From: Russula earlei | Lineage: Eukaryota > Basidiomycota > Agaricomycetes > Russulales > Russulaceae | Assembly (NCBI GenBank): GCA_025769875.1 | Contig: JAGFNK010000002.1 | Coordinates: 62,001-126,000 of the forward strand | Direction of reading: 5' to 3' | Length of the DNA stretch: 64,000 bases | Shown here: one piece after another, positions 33,728-46,256 of the stretch | Position numbering within the stretch: position 1 is the stretch's first letter | Layout of the letters: each line of letters begins with the position of its first letter | The notes under the pieces: generated by a model | Databases searched by the model: none | What the model saw: the letters and a program-made list of their open reading frames with translations, nothing else | What the model was told of the DNA's origin: nothing | Made by a program: the position numbers and the translations under genes

Positions 33728-34829
33728 ATGGGGTCCCCGTGAGTTTCCGTTTTTTATACGAAACCGAGAGTTTGATGTCATTCCGCAAGCGTGCCATCTC
33801 TGTATCTTGATCCCCAGATTCGGGACTGGGTCCTCTTTCCCATTACCCTTGTCATGGTGCACGGTTTCTTCATCGTTGCTAGACTCGCGCTTATTTTATT
33901 GTTGTCTTTTAGATACTCGTAGGAGTGCTACGGCACTATGTCGTCTTCCTTTTACAATCATCCCCGAAAAGGCTCCCGCGTGCAGCCATCCGAGAACAGT
34001 GCGTGCTCGTAGCCGGCATAAGTCCCTTTCGTGGGGGCGTTGACCTTTGTGATGCAAACTTCCAGACGAGCCCTCGTGCGCTCCAACGTTTTGCGCGCGA
34101 CATCTACAAATTCTCCTATACCGCTCTCCTTTTACCAAGCCATCTCGCAGGATCTGTCCAAGGCGTTCGCCGAGGGCACGTACTTGAAGGATGGGCCGCC
34201 AAAACAAGGCGAAACGCCGGCGCCACCTAATCCGCTCTCCGATCCCGCGGCCATGGACGGGATGATGGCAGGGATGCGAACGCAGATGGTCATGATGGTG
34301 CCACAGATGATCGTGATGGGATGGATCAATTTTTTCTTCGAGGGCTTCGTCTTGAGTACGTGCCGTCCCGAATAAGAGCCTGTTCGCGACTGATGAGTTT
34401 TTGGGAATTGACAGTCAAGTTACCGTTTCCGTTGACCTTAGGTTTCAAGTCCATGCTCCAGCGCGGGATTCAAACGCGGGACATGGACGTCCGCTGGGTG
34501 TCGTCCTTGTCATGGTACTTTTTGAATTTCTTCGGACTCAATGGTCTATATCGCATCATCCTTGGCGGAGATGAAGGTAGGTGTCGGCGTGTTTGAAATT
34601 GTTCGTTTCTGTTATGTGTCGTATCTAATACGTGCATCCAGCAGCCAATGTTTCGCAGAATCTCGCCGCCAGCCCTTTCGCCATGAATACCCCTCAAGTC
34701 ACTCAGCCACAGGACCTCAATAAACTCCTCAAAGCGGAGCGTGACCATCTAGAGTTCGCGGAAGGCGTGCATCAATGGATTGGAGATGGTATCGAAACAC
34801 GCATACTTAAAAGATATGGTAGTCTATGA
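33728..34829 (+). CDS. EMC3: ER membrane protein complex subunit 3
   Basis: Insertase-core subunit of the EMC, related to TMCO1/GET1/YidC proteins. The start at 33728 gives an 11-nt coding exon (MGSP) spliced by a 51-nt intron to [20 protein letters not shown], the conserved EMC3 N-terminus and TM1. The next exons read [53 protein letters not shown] (TM2), [40 protein letters not shown] (TM3) and [10 protein letters not shown]. The C-terminus is a cytosolic tail ending RILKRYGSL with TGA at 34827-34829. Five introns. All three membrane segments and the spacing of human EMC3 are kept. The upstream region is shared with SLH1, and its ATG lies inside a CCATGG palindrome. Confidence 0.93.
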
Positions 34830-35040
34830 AGATGGTTTCTAGAATTCTAATGCGGTAGGACCGCAAGACCACGCGCGTGCTTCGATTACAGTGCAGATGT
34901 GGGAATTATGCAAGGGAGATGTAATTGGATACAGCGCGAGCACCAAGTTTGTCTAACGGGATTAAGATGCATGTCAGATAGGAATGGAAAGAGTATTGCG
35001 GGGCGGATGAAGGAACAAGGAAGAGATCAGTGTCCCCGGG

Positions 35041-35868
35041 CTATACGAGGCCATCATAGAGCGAGAGAGCCTGCCGAGAGGTGAGAAGAATGAAAGGTAC
35101 GAGGGACGATCCGGGGAGGGACGTACGTCCATCACGGTAGGATCCTGCTTGCTGCACTCAATAAACTCGTTGTAGGTGATCTTGGAATCTCTGCTCTTAT
35201 TCATACTCTGGAATATCTTGTCCACCCGCTAGAAGGAACATCAACGGATGATCCGGGACGAAAGAGAGACGAACCTTCTCTGGTGTTTCTTCGTTCTCAG
35301 GGAGCTTCAGCATCTGACCGGTCATCTTGTAAATGGATTTGACTATTTGGAGCATTTCCTGGTAGGTTATTAGGCCGTCCTTATTGATGTCGTATAACTG
35401 AAAAGCCCCTGTGGACGCACGGATGAGGGGATGGTTAAGGGGACGTCAGATAGGACATACATCTTAGCTTCTCTTCCAGAGTGCCTCGACTGGTAGCGCT
35501 GAGGGCGCAAATGAACTCTTTGAAATCGATGGAACCATTCTTGTTCTCATCAAAGACGTCGAAGACGTAGTCGGCAAATTCTCCAGGATCGCCGAACGGG
35601 AAGAACTGGGAGTATATTTTGCGGAAATCCTTCTTGTCTAGGCGGCCTTCGGGACAATCCATGATGAAACCTTGATACCTGGAAGGTGTCATGGATATGG
35701 GGTGTTATAGGTTGTCGGAGAGACGACCGACCATTGTTGAAGCTCTCGCTTGTCGACTGGTGGAATATAAGAAGGAGACGGATGGGGAATAAAGAAAGAC
35801 GTACAATAGGTATGCTTCTGGAGGTCTGTGAGTTGCTCTGGGGTGAGTTTTGACTGAGATTTTCCCAT
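35041..35868 (-). CDS. NCS1: Neuronal calcium sensor 1 / frequenin (EF-hand protein)
   Basis: Myristoylated calcium sensor that in fungi activates PI4-kinase Pik1. The start at 35868 gives [20 protein letters not shown]: Gly2 and the following residues fit an N-myristoylation signal. Exons read [20 protein letters not shown] (EF1, non-canonical as in the family), [20 protein letters not shown] (EF2), [20 protein letters not shown] (EF3) and [20 protein letters not shown] (EF4 loop), then DPTVMD and a last exon ALSLYDGLV with TAG at 35043-35041. About six introns. The length (around 190 residues) equals NCS1. EF4 begins N-K-S-R-D where the first loop ligand is usually Asp, so calcium binding there may be weaker. 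Confidence 0.95.
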
Positions 35869-36323
35869 AGATGACGATGGTGTAGAGGGAAGCGGTGCCG
35901 GACCGGAGATTGGACAATTGTGGATTGTTGAGCGATGGTGGTGGCTGGCTGGCTGGCTGGCTGGCGGTGGCAGTGGTGGCCACCTAGCGAGGGTCGACTC
36001 GAGGCCACCGCTGCTGCGTCGTGCTGCGCGGCCTCGTCGCCTCATGCTCGTCCCCTTGTCTGCTAGTTAAATTACGTGTGGTGGATCCGTGGCATGGCGT
36101 GCGTAGCATGGCATGGCATTAACAGATCGTCATTTGTTATTTTATTAAATCGAATCGATCAGTTATTCTGGATCCCCCAACAGGCTTAAGGAACCGCGTG
36201 TCAGATCTGTCCTTCTCATTCCCGTCCTTACATTATTAAATCTCCTTTGTCCTCTCTCTTCTTTTCTCTGTCCCTTCTGCCCCCTCCTTTCTTTCCCACC
36301 CTCCTCTCTCTCCTCACCCGAAC
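35869..36323. promoter_or_regulatory. Divergent intergenic region NCS1 / Cys-rich gene
   Basis: 455 bp between start codons. Contains GGCTGGCTGGCTGGC (about 35945, in the NCS1 leader), short GGCATGGCAT repeats near 36100-36120, an AT-rich box around 36130-36160 and a long CT-rich tract (36240-36320) before the plus-strand ATG, typical of basidiomycete transcription starts. Confidence 0.45.
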
Positions 36324-37878
36324 ATGTGCTACGTCTACGGTTCTGTTCAGGTAACGACCAGTGTCTGTCCTATGTGCAAGGTCTTCAAACCTAGCGGTGC
36401 AAGGTATACCCTCACCTTACTTCCCCATCCTGCCCTCTCACCCCGCCTGCAGGTGTCCTCACAAACATGATGTGTGTAAGAACAGCGCGCTTCACCCGCG
36501 TCACGACGTCGTGCACATGCGCAATGCCGAAGGTACCATACCATCCCTCCATATTTCCCTTCTTCCTTCCGTTTTGACCCCCTCTTGCGTGTCATAGTTC
36601 AAACCTTCAACGGATGCGGGTACTGCAAGGTGCGCTTTCGTCGCGTTGATCACGTCCGGCAGCATGCTCACTCCACAAATTCCTTACCATTAGTGGGCGC
36701 GTACCAATCCGCCAGCCAAGCAGGCTGGGCTTGCCAACCCCGGTTGGCCTGGCTGCTGTCGCAAGCCGGAAGCGGGCGAGAGTCGCCTAATCCCCCCCGC
36801 CGATTGGCTTGCCGTCTCCACGGTTCATCATATTCCCGTCCCACCTGAGGTCAAGGCGTTGCTCGAGAGCGTCGTGTCTAAAAGTAACTCTTCCTTCGGG
36901 AATTCTGTCCTGCTAGGGAAGACCGCCTTGTCCCCCGTCTCTCCCCCTCCCCTTGACAGGAGAAGTAGCGCGAGCGCTGTCCCGTCCCGGCCCGCCTCCG
37001 CGCCTCGTACACTGCCTCTCGCCATTCCCACAAAGTCGCGTTCGACAGGTAGCCCGAAGGAGAATGTCGCCTCGCTCGCTGGTGGTACTACCCGTGGCCC
37101 ACTTAGGGACAGTCCTCCCGCGTCCAATTTGACCCTGCTCGACCTTGGATCGACACATCACCGCAAGACAAGCGTCGATAATGCAGAGAAGCGTGGGGAC
37201 TCCCCGAATACGCCATCGCCACTTCGACGAAGCATCGAACTCGAGAGGGTAGAGTCTTCGCGCAACGCCACACGCCGCTCCTCAGTCACAAAGGTCACTT
37301 CCGCGAGCGTCAAGTTGCCCGCGGACACGTCCCCGGTTCTTCGTCGTCGTGCTTCCATCACAGAGAGTTCTTCACCCTCTAACGTGCCACCTACACCCAT
37401 TGGTCGCGCCCTTGAACGTCGAGAGACTATTTCGGCTAGTAGACCCAATATCAAGAAGTCTAGCCTTGAGATCGATTTCAGCGTTCTAAGCATTTCAAGT
37501 GGTGGAGCTTCCAAATCACCGATCAGCGCACAAGGTGACAGCAGCGATTCGGGCTCCCAAAGTGGAAGCAGTGATGGCACAATCACTTCAGATGGCGCAT
37601 TCACGGATTACTTATCAGATGAGTCGGAGGCCGAGCTCCAAAAGCAGGCCGAGGCAAAGGCGGCGTTATTCGCTCAAACTCACGCTGAGGAGCAGGAATT
37701 CAGAGCTGCTCGTCAACAGCTTGCCGGTGTAGACCTACGCCCTCCCAAGTCCTGGGGAGCTGGGAATGGGGCGAGTCAGATGACTCCCCGCTCCCAGGAT
37801 CAGGTCTTCAGGTTATCTTCGTCATATACTCAGGCCAGAGGTCAGGTGGACGCAATCGGTGTGGGCCGAGCTCGGTAA
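36324..37878 (+). CDS. Conserved unknown protein: Cys/His-rich N-terminus, long Ser/Pro-rich tail
   Basis: The ATG at 36324 gives MCYVYGSVQVTTSVCPMCKV. The first 130 residues are Cys/His-rich with paired ligands (CPMC, CPHKHDVC, FNGCGYCK, NPGWPGCCR) and end with IPPADWLAVSTVHHIPVPPE, all in frame over about four short introns; this looks like a small zinc-binding module. The remaining 340 residues (36859-37878) are disordered, rich in Ser, Pro and Arg, with several RRxS motifs that fit basophilic kinase sites, then an acidic patch and Gln/Ala-rich end. I know similar proteins only from agaricomycete genomes and have no function to offer. It lies upstream of HSV2 in the same direction (263 bp). 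Confidence 0.7.
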
Positions 37879-38141
37879 TGATACTCTTATGGGTATATGT
37901 ATGGTGGTGAGATTATCTTAAACCTCGCAATTTTTTATATGGGCTGCCTGTCAGTCCCCTTTGGACGTGTTGCTATTGCTGTATTTTTTTGACCGCTACG
38001 CTACATTAACTTTTGAGAGGGGATCTGTGCCGGGCCGCAATGAACCGTGTGATAACCTTGCACTCCAGTTCCATGGTTGTTGCTTGGGCACTTGGCCCCC
38101 CCCCCTTCAATCATTGTCCCAGTCCTAGTTTCCGTCGTCAG

Positions 38142-39752
38142 ATGAACCTTGCTCGCCATTCAATCTCTTCCACCGATCCACTTGTATTATACGATGTGCG
38201 CCTCGATCCTGATTCCCAAATATTCACGACATCCACCCCCGATGGCTTCGCTGTCTATCGCACACTTCCCTTGGAACTCGTCAGGAAGCGCGGTAACGAT
38301 CATCCGACTGTCCTCCTCACGTTATCGTTGATTACTCCTTGACAGAGGTCAGTGGGGGCATACTATCTTCTGTAGTCCCTATGCACTGTTCGTCACTATT
38401 ATTCTTGGTCGGCGGCGGTAGAGACCCTCGATATCCACCTAATAAAGTCATATTCTGGGACGAGGCCCTCGGGAAAGAGGTCGCAGAGCTCGAATTCCGA
38501 GAGAGGGTCAGAGGACTCGCGTGTCGCCGCGGCTGGCTTGCGGTGGCTCTCCGCAGACGGGTGGTCGTCTTTGAGATAGGGGAGAGTGTGAAGAGATACG
38601 GTGAGTGGGACACCTATGATAACTCGAGAGGTGAGCACGGATAACGATGGCGTTTTGTTTTGTCTATCCCGTTGACCGATCGCATACGTCAGGTGTCATC
38701 GCCTTCGCCACGGGCGAGTATTCGACGTTGCTCGCGGCGCCAGCACGACAACCCGGGCATGTGCAACTTATCCACCTTCCGCCCTGTCCGCCGCCCGCCC
38801 CCATCGGTCCACCACCTCCTATCCCTCCCCGCCCGCCAGTACAAACGGCAAAGCATCCGCATTCCGTCATCGTGGCGCACAACACCGCCATCACGACCCT
38901 TTCCGTGACGCGATCGGGAAGACTGCTCGCGACCACGTCCGTTCGAGGGACGCTGGTCCGCGTGTGGGACACTGCTACCGGGAAGCAGACGCGCGAGTTA
39001 CGACGCGGCTCGGATCAGGCGGAGATTTACGGCGTTGCCTTTCGCCCTGACGAAGCGGAGATATGTGTGTGGAGCGACAAGGGCACTATTCACGTCTTCT
39101 CGTTGGTCGCGGGGGGTGCGGGGCCCTCGTGAGTCACCGTCCCTTCCCGTTCCCACACGCGCAGCGTTTCTAGTGCACGCGGGTCTCGCTCACGATTAAG
39201 AGCGTTGTTCTTTCCAGAAATCGACAGTCGAAACTGTCCTCGTTGACGTCGTTCATTCCGATCCCGAAATACTTCGGATCAGAATGGTCCTATGCGCAGT
39301 TTCGCATCCCCACGCAATCTGCGCACATCTCCCTTACGCAGCAGGCGGCCGCGCGCGATGCACACCCTGACCTCGCTGAGGAGGAGAAATGCACCGTCGG
39401 CTGGGTCCAAGCTCCCACTCCCACCCATTCAGTCGCCCCGCAGCCTGCCGCCGCACCGCCTGCCGCACTAGAATATCAGCTGATCGCCCTCACGTACACC
39501 GGTGGATGGTACCGCCTGGCATTGCCCAACAAGAAGTCGTCCGCGGTCACTGGTATTACAAACATTTCGTCCACTGGATCGGTGCGCTCGGGTAGAGCGC
39601 GATCGCCTAGTGGATCCTCCGTCGCCGGAGGTGGAGGGCGGGTCGATAAAGGGAAGGGTGTTTCCTCGCGTGATTCTGATAGGAAAGAGGGTGGTCGCGA
39701 TTGCACGCTCATGGAGTTTAGACGATTCGGCAGTTGGGACGGATGGGGCTAG
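38142..39752 (+). CDS. HSV2: PROPPIN WD40 phosphoinositide-binding protein (Hsv2/WIPI3-4 type)
   Basis: Seven-bladed propeller that binds PI3P and PI(3,5)P2 in autophagy. The ATG at 38142 begins MNLARHSISSTDPLVLYDVR; exon 1 ends LVRKR and an intron joins it to EVSGGILSSVVPMHCSSLLF. Blades follow: VGGGRDPRYPPNKVIFWDEA, VIAFATGEYSTLLAAPARQP, TAITTLSVTRSGRLLATTSV, LVRVWDTATGKQTRELRRGS. LRRG is the family lipid-binding signature (two Arg), followed by EIYGVAFRPDEAEICVWSDK. A proline-rich insert (38786-38845) interrupts the propeller between blades. The last exon ends near 39752 with a low-complexity Ser/Gly tail (GGGGRVDKGKGVSSRD) and RRFGSWDGWG. Assignment to HSV2 rather than ATG18 rests on the short loops and the Pro-rich insert, and is less certain. 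Confidence 0.87.
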
Positions 39753-40098
39753 ACTTGCAGTGGTAATGTCCGGTCTGATCAGGATCAGGGTGTTCTTTTT
39801 TTTTTCTTTCTTTATTTTCCTTTTTTCCTTGTCAAATAACGATCTCATAGTCCACGCCATGCAACGTGTATAATCATAAACTACTCATTCCAGTCGTGGT
39901 GTCCCGTAAACACGCCCTTTTCATTTCGAAGAATGATTGCGTCGGCCCGACTCGGTCCGACGTGATCGGGCCGCACTAATGCCGTCACATCCAATCACAA
40001 CCCTCGCCTTGCTTTGCTTTTGCCGTGCCCCTTGCCTTTCCCTGCTGCCCTGCTGCCCAGTCGAGGACATAGCTCGCTCACTCGGATCGGAACAAGAT
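39753..40098. other. HSV2 3' end / ATE1 upstream region
   Basis: 346 bp with a long pyrimidine tract (39793-39830), a possible 3'-end signal, and a perfect 8-bp dyad CGGCCCGA (39943-39950) / TCGGGCCG (39966-39973) with 15-nt spacer, 126-156 bp before the ATE1 start. No gene seen. Confidence 0.5.
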
Positions 40099-42335
<2,237 letters not shown>

Positions 42336-42456
42336 CACTTTGGAGTGGATATGGCATGAACCTGCGTGCTGCTAGAATTAGCGCTGACATAAAGCCGCTG
42401 ATATCAGATAGAGTAAGTAGTACAACGCAACACACACCAACTAGTTGCAGTTTGTC

Positions 42457-43470
42457 ATGCACAACCCAGGCCGTCCATTTCGCCTCGTCGGCCAGCTATC
42501 CCGCAACGTCTACGACTACTGGAAAGCCGCCTCGTCAACAACGCGCCCCTTTGTGCGGCGGGTGCAGTCAGCCCTCTACTGGCTGCCCACTCTGATCGTC
42601 TTTACGCAAGTCGGGTGCACCGTTCGCACCGTGACGGGTAACAGCATGCAGGTCCGCACACATACAACCCCGCACACACGCCTTCAAACCGAGGGAGTGT
42701 CGGAAGAGATTCCGTTCTTGTCTCTCCCTCTCCCTTGCTATCTCTCTCTTTTTTTTTTTTTTTTCGCTGAGAAGAGTTTGCCAGCTCAGCCGACGCTCAA
42801 TCCTGACCTGTCGCGCCCGCGGGACGTCGCCATCTTCAATCGCTGGTCCGTCGTGATCGAGCGGAGGTACGAGCGAGGGGACATCGTCGCGTTCAGGTGC
42901 GTTTGCCGTTCCGGTCGTTCGGCTCAAGTGCCCCCAACTTTTTTTTTATTGCGGAGACAAGTCCCCCCCCCCCCGTCTTTGATTCGCTTTAGCTCTCTTG
43001 CGCCCCCTCCCCCGTCGTCGTACAAAGTAAAGAAAGAAGCTGATCACGTACGACGGCGCCGTGCGTAGGTCGCCTCGGGAGCACGGCAAACTGCTGGTCA
43101 AAAGGCTGATCGCCCTTCCGGGAGACAAGGTGCGCGGACCCGGGATTCCAGCAGTCGGCTTCCTTTCGTCCTCACCCGTTCTTTCGTTGTCTGCCAATGA
43201 CCAGGTGAAGACGCTGCCGCCGCATCCAGAGACGGAGGTCACCATCCCTGCGGGCCACGGCTGGTTGGAGGGAGATGCTCCCTTCAACTCGGAGGACAGC
43301 AATCACTTCGGACCAGTACGTGTGTGACTCGACCTCTCAAACTGGAGTCGTGATCACGATTTGTCGACCAGGTTCCTCTGGCGCTGATCGATTCCAAACT
43401 GACGTGGGTCTTCTGGCCTGTGGACCGAGCGGGCTTCCGTCGATTCCCATTCGAGTGGCCCCCAGGCTGA
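42457..43470 (+). CDS. IMP2: Mitochondrial inner membrane protease subunit 2
   Basis: Signal-peptidase-like Ser/Lys protease that trims presequences in the intermembrane space. The ATG at 42457 gives MHNPGRPFRLVGQLSRNVYD and a basic leader, then a membrane anchor (YWLPTLIVFTQVGCTVRTVT). The catalytic Ser lies in GNSMQPTLNP, split by an intron after SMQ; DIVAF leads to the catalytic Lys in LLVKRLIALPGDK. Box E-type residues follow (GHGWLEGDAPFNSEDSNHFG) and VPLALIDSKLTWVFWPVDRA, ending FEWPPG with TGA at 43468-43470. Introns contain long T and C runs (42750-42764; 42964-42974). Only 121 bp after the ATE1 stop, same strand. Confidence 0.93.
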
Positions 43471-43860
43471 AAGAGTTGTTGAGCTGTCTCGAACTTAGAA
43501 CATCATCTTGTCTCACTATCTTGTCAAGTTCTTTGACGGTTTCACATGAAACGGCAGTTCAGAGACAGCAGAAATTCTGTGATGTGTGATGCTCGAGCGT
43601 GCGTTCATTTGGCTATCTTTCGTGCTGACAGGTCATGGTAACACTTTGAAGATACAAGTACACCCTGGTGGCCCTCCGAAACTCACCAGGAACAGAACAC
43701 CGAACTTTCGATATCCGTTCACGGCGTGGGTAGCTTTCTCTCCTCTTGGGACCGACGGCTTCTTTCTCGCTCGGTGCGGATCATCTGTGCCTTGCGATCA
43801 TCTAGGAACGCTTCCTTTGCCTAGAAATAAAAACTGAATCTTAGAGAATAGCATTGCAGA
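43471..43860. other. Convergent interval IMP2 / PUB gene
   Basis: 390 bp. The open frame at 43586-43837 shows no family motif and no splice continuity with IMP2; I call nothing here. Confidence 0.45.
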
Positions 43861-44728
43861 CTAAGGAGAACGCACCCTCTTTATCCGGTCCTCCTCTTCT
43901 GCCTTGGCCTTCATCACTTTCAGCCCCTCATCTTCTTCCTTCCCTGCCGTCTGGATCGCTTCACGAAGGATGGCCGCACCGATGCCTAATTCTGTCATGT
44001 ACTTGTCTTTGAAGGTGTAATAGGGTTGAAAGTGATCGACCTATGAAGTGTCGCATAAGGCTTACAATCTACAACGCAACGCAAGAGAGTGTTTAACCTC
44101 AGGATGGAAACCCATCTGCAGGAGGTATATATAAGAGATTCAAAAAGAAAGAAAGAAAGAACACCGAAAGAGGTGCGACGCACCGCGACCGCATACTCAA
44201 GCGCGCCCTTGGGATTAATGAGATCTCGCTTGATGATCGAGTTCGTCGGTTTGAACCGGCGGAATTTCGGATTGTCCGGCTCGCAAAGCAGATTCTCCGC
44301 GATCATAGACAAGGTCTACGGGCAGGACGACGACGACACAGAGGAGCGCGTGACGCGTGACATGAAAAGAAAGAAAGAAAGAAAAACATTATTCCTTCTC
44401 GCGGATGGCAGGAAGGAGAAAAAGACGTTGGATTTACGCGTAACGATCTCAGCGCCACTTCTTTAGAATTGGGCCGCATGATGCCCGGATCCACCAGGCG
44501 GCGGAACTCGGTGCGTTTGTCGTGATTGGCATAGAACGCTTGCGATTCTTGTTCCTGCTGAGTGGAGGAGGCTATCTCGGTTGCGCTCCTATTCAGCCGC
44601 CGCTCGAGGGCAGCCAATCGCTCTTGCCGTGCGAAATCAGAGGTTGCACTGCATTCCTGAGGCCGATCGTCCTCTACGTTGGAGGGCGGAAAGTGCGAGG
44701 TGATGGTTGAGGATGGAGACTGAGACAT
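43861..44728 (-). CDS. PUB-domain protein (likely p97/Cdc48 cofactor)
   Basis: The start at 44728 gives MSQSPSSTITSHFPPSNVED, a Ser-rich leader, then a Gln/Glu-rich helix (FARQERLAALERRLNRSATE). After RPNSKEVALRSLR and an intron ending TAG near 44313, the PUB fold begins: TLSMIAENLLCEPDNPKFRR, FKPTNSIIKRDLINPKGALE, then GFHPE and VDHFQPYYTFKDKYMTELGI, i.e. the helical core with the Asn and Phe/Gly motif used by PNGase and UBXD1 to hold the p97 C-terminus. The last exon is a Lys/Glu-rich helix (LKVMKAKAEEEDRIKR). The frame stops at 43861, or a further splice at GTGCGT (about 43875) may add a few residues. The identity as a PUB protein is good; the p97 link is inference. Confidence 0.78.
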
Positions 44729-46256
44729 GCTACGTAGTTGTGCACTTCGGTGATGAGAGATGAGAATTATGGTTCGGGCCGGCCATTAGGTTAAGCGGCT
44801 GCCGAGCCCTCTATAGAATTTAATTATATAACCGGTCAATTATCTTCCCGATTTTCCGACACATCGGCCTTACCGTGAACCCAATCGTTCAATCTCAACC
44901 ATGATTCCTGGTGGTCTGGCTTCTTCCCATTTGACCGTAGACGATGATGGTTATTTAGTTGCTTGCGTAAACTCAGCGGTTGCATGTGTCTACTATCATG
45001 AACCAGTTAGTGGTTTGCTGTCTGCAACATGAAGGTGTTGGGTATTGTACCCCGCATACTCAGTTCCACTAGCCAGCTGTCCCTGAACACCAGTGTGCGG
45101 TGTTTCGATGCTATCGGGTTCGGGCTCTGGCTGTTTCTTATTGCGCCGATCAGTTCTGCAAGGTAAAGTCAGCTTCGAGGGTGCAACAGAATCTGTGCAC
45201 AAAGTGCAGAGGTGGGCGTACGCCGGTGTAGGGTGTGTGAACGATGGGGCGACTCCAACGGAGAGGCAGAAAATTGTAAAAAGGGAGGAAGTGTGCATTA
45301 TTGTTATGAATGGGATCGTCGATTCAGCATGTGAGTTGTGCAAGTCGTCGAACAGGACGGCGATTGAGAATGTGTAGAAAACCTGTTGGTAACCAGTACC
45401 GAGTAACGAAGTGAAGAGGAGGAGGAGCACAGCTGGAGATAACTCGAACTGGTCTATATAGTCACTGATCTCGGATCGCATCAACGTAATGATAATGATA
45501 TGTGATGCACGCTTGAAAGGAGCGAGCACATGAGAACCGCTTAAAATCATATGAATCGAGACACAGGACAAACGTGATTTATCATGAACGCAAGTGAGGG
45601 CAACATGCTGACCCCTAACCTGTACCCGCCAAATATCTTATCCCGTGCCCGTGGGAGTTTAGTTCGAAACTTTGTAGCTCACCACTTAGCCACAACCTCC
45701 TCCAGATACTGATCTCCGAGGCAGTCATCTCATATGGATCTTGAGATGCAAGGAAGAACACACTCAGCGCAGAGGTGGCTGCGTGTCGTGTCGCTCAAGA
45801 AAGCCATAAACCTCCTGACTAACTGTATCTATTTTCAACCATGAGGTTTCAGTGGGGTACCATAGCCTCGTTTCCCCCCGGGACATGCATACCTTTCCCT
45901 CACACCCGGTCCGCACGCCTGCTGTAGCGCATTTTATTGTGACCCTTGTCCTCCCGCTATCTGACACATTTCCCTCGTAGTCAAGTACTTAACAAAGTGC
46001 TTTCCTGCCAGCGCGGGCTTTCTCTCGACCCCTTAGTCGTGACACAGCTCTCGCCTGTCGCTGTCCTGTCGCCCCACCATTCGACGTGAAACCCGCCGAC
46101 AGTTTCGTTAGGCTCTTGCCTCAGGACCAAACCCGCGCCAGAAGAGACGCTGGTCCAAGAAATACTAACCTACGCCTGGTCTTGGATGATCGGTATCGAT
46201 AATTCGATTATACTGTCCAATTATACACCGTACACGAATCCTGTTCTGCGATAAAA
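44729..46256. other. Gene-poor interval with one orphan ORF
   Basis: 1.5 kb between the PUB gene start and the lipase stop. Apart from the minus-strand ORF 44996-45571 listed separately, frames are short and without motifs. AT-rich at 44820-44850; no repeats or RNA genes recognised. Confidence 0.5.
44996..45571 (-). CDS. Orphan ORF, possible small membrane protein
   Basis: An uninterrupted 191-codon frame, long for an intergenic stretch here. The frame has an ATG near its 5' end and another, at codon 31, starting MRSEISDYIDQFELSPAVLL. It encodes one strong hydrophobic helix (SPAVLLLLFTSLLGTGYQQV) and weaker ones (FITIMHTSSLFTIFCLSVGV), then a hydrophilic, Pro/Glu-rich tail ending DSKPLTGS. 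I do not recognise the family. It might be the last exon of a multi-exon membrane protein or a chance frame; without homologues this cannot be decided. Confidence 0.3.
   Translation of the reverse strand: MSCVSIHMILSGSHVLAPFKRASHIIIITLMRSEISDYIDQFELSPAVLLLLFTSLLGTGYQQVFYTFSIAVLFDDLHNSHAESTIPFITIMHTSSLFTIFCLSVGVAPSFTHPTPAYAHLCTLCTDSVAPSKLTLPCRTDRRNKKQPEPEPDSIETPHTGVQGQLASGTEYAGYNTQHLHVADSKPLTGS

Noticed and set aside
43586..43837. Extra plus-strand gene after IMP2
   Set aside because: The IMP2 stop at 43470 gives the expected family length; the downstream frame has no motif or acceptor linking it.
45764..45967. 67-codon minus-strand ORF
   Set aside because: Short, no motif, no continuity with the ORF at 44996-45571.
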